From positions 1-32,615 of the forward strand of contig PTLK01000003.1 of NCBI GenBank assembly GCA_002938075.1: DNA of 32,615 nucleotides, written 5' to 3'. Position 1 is the first letter of the stretch; every line of letters starts with the position of its first letter. Below are positions 31,884-32,615 of this stretch, piece after piece. The translations under genes were made by a program, and so were the position numbers. This DNA comes from Alphaproteobacteria bacterium MarineAlpha3_Bin3 (lineage in GTDB: Bacteria > Pseudomonadota > Alphaproteobacteria > Rhodospirillales > Casp-alpha2). Below the pieces are notes generated by a model that worked only from the letters and a program-made list of their open reading frames with translations, was not told where the DNA came from and ran no database searches.

Positions 31884-32615
31884 TCAGCCGTCGGCGGTGA
31901 TCCTGGCGATCAGCTCGCGCTCCACCTTTTCGGCCTCGGGCGTGTCGATCTGGCAGGTTCCCGCCGCGTGGTGCCCGCCGCCGCCGTATTCAAGCATCAA
32001 CTGGCCAATATCAGTCTTCGAGCTTTTGTCGAAGATGGATTTGCCGACGGCAAAGACAATATTCATTTGTTCGCGCCCCATCATCACGTGCATGGAGATA
32101 TTGCAGTCGGGGAAGAGCGCGTAAATTATGAACCTGTTGCCGGCATGGATGGTCTCCTCCTCGCGCAGGTCCAAAACAACCAGGTTTTGATGGACGGTGG
32201 AGCAACGCTTTAACTGTTCGGCGAACTTTTCCTGCTGCTCGAAATAGAGGTCCACCCGTTCCTTGACGTCGGGCAGTTCGAGGATCTGGTCGATGTTATG
32301 ATCGTGGCAGCGCTCGATCAGCTCCATCATCAGCTCGTAATTGGGAATGCGGAAGCCCCGGAACCGGCCCAGACCGGTGCGGGCGTCCATGAGGAAGTTC
32401 AACAGCGCCCAGCCCGTGGGCTTGAGCACTTCTTCCATGGTGAACTGGGCGGAATCGCCCTTATCCACCGCTTCCATCAAATCGACATCGACGTTGGGAA
32501 AGGCTTCCTTGCCGCCATAATAGTCATAGACCACACGTGCCGCCGACGGCGCATCAGGGTCGATGATGTGGTTGTCGAACTTCTCGCCTAGCCGGACGAT
32601 TTCGCTTTCGTGGTG
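31884..32615 (-). CDS. DHH family phosphoesterase, C-terminal part (cut by window end)
   Basis: An open frame enters from the right edge and ends at 31884, giving the last 243 residues. It opens with HHESE, which fits the 'DHHxSE' motif whose first aspartate lies just outside the window. The DHHA1 domain ends with 'LMLEYGGGGHHAAGTCQID', the glycine-rich substrate-binding motif of this superfamily. The middle has 'LPDVKERVDLYFEQQEKFAEQL'. Such proteins hydrolyse phosphate esters of small nucleotides or polyphosphate; similar ones are often named exopolyphosphatase-like. The GTG at 32534 is internal, not the start. The gene converges on the CPBP gene with a 29-base gap. Confidence 0.85.
   Translation of the reverse strand, partial: HHESEIVRLGEKFDNHIIDPDAPSAARVVYDYYGGKEAFPNVDVDLMEAVDKGDSAQFTMEEVLKPTGWALLNFLMDARTGLGRFRGFRIPNYELMMELIERCHDHNIDQILELPDVKERVDLYFEQQEKFAEQLKRCSTVHQNLVVLDLREEETIHAGNRFIIYALFPDCNISMHVMMGREQMNIVFAVGKSIFDKSSKTDIGQLMLEYGGGGHHAAGTCQIDTPEAEKVERELIARITADG

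Overview
The window reads as chromosomal core DNA of a GC-rich alphaproteobacterium, most likely a Rhodospirillales-type organism. The pointers are a class I (archaeal-type) lysyl-tRNA synthetase, a plant/alphaproteobacterial-type glutamate-cysteine ligase, a SAM-II riboswitch in front of metZ, two small alphaproteobacterial families (DUF1244, DUF6352-like) and a Kdo/lipid A gene run. I see no insertion sequence, prophage, CRISPR array, tRNA or rRNA. Genes are tightly packed on both strands, and no gap exceeds 300 bases.

Layout. 1-202: 3' end of a SAM-dependent methyltransferase. 419-3174 (minus): purD, DUF1244 and DUF6352-like genes. 3223-5543 (plus): xseA overlapping an exported M23 peptidase gene. 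5577-12726 (minus): an envelope cluster, transcribed pmbA, msbA, DUF374 acyltransferase, waaA, lpxK, lpxL; together it builds the Kdo2-lipid A core and flips it across the inner membrane. 13014-17711 (plus): korA, korB, an adrenodoxin-reductase-type ferredoxin-NADP reductase and a rhodanese, a likely redox unit linking 2-oxoacid oxidation, ferredoxin and NADP(H). 17722-19099 (minus): metZ with a readable leader of promoter, SAM-II aptamer, antiterminator/terminator and Shine-Dalgarno hairpin. 19195-20625 (plus): tldD, partner of pmbA. 20622-22779 (minus): gshA and rsmE. 22902-23822 (plus): ubiA. 23830-26931 (minus): an HD-GYP signalling protein with a GAF domain, a gamma-glutamylcyclotransferase-like protein and an unknown one-helix membrane protein. 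27196-30311 (plus): ubiD with lysS two bases behind. 30386-31018 (minus): a LexA-like S24 repressor with an AT-rich leader holding a perfect 17-bp tandem repeat. 31207-31854 (plus): a CPBP membrane protease. 31884-32615 (minus): a DHH phosphoesterase cut by the window end.

Most of the content is housekeeping. The parts that deserve a second look are the metZ leader, whose switching mechanism can be read from the bases; the korAB-reductase-rhodanese unit; the HD-GYP protein with a roughly 190-residue insertion between its two metal-binding motifs; the repeat-bearing leader of the S24 repressor; and a set of three heptamers spaced exactly 10 bp apart near the left edge. I found no clear evidence of a wholly new multi-gene system.
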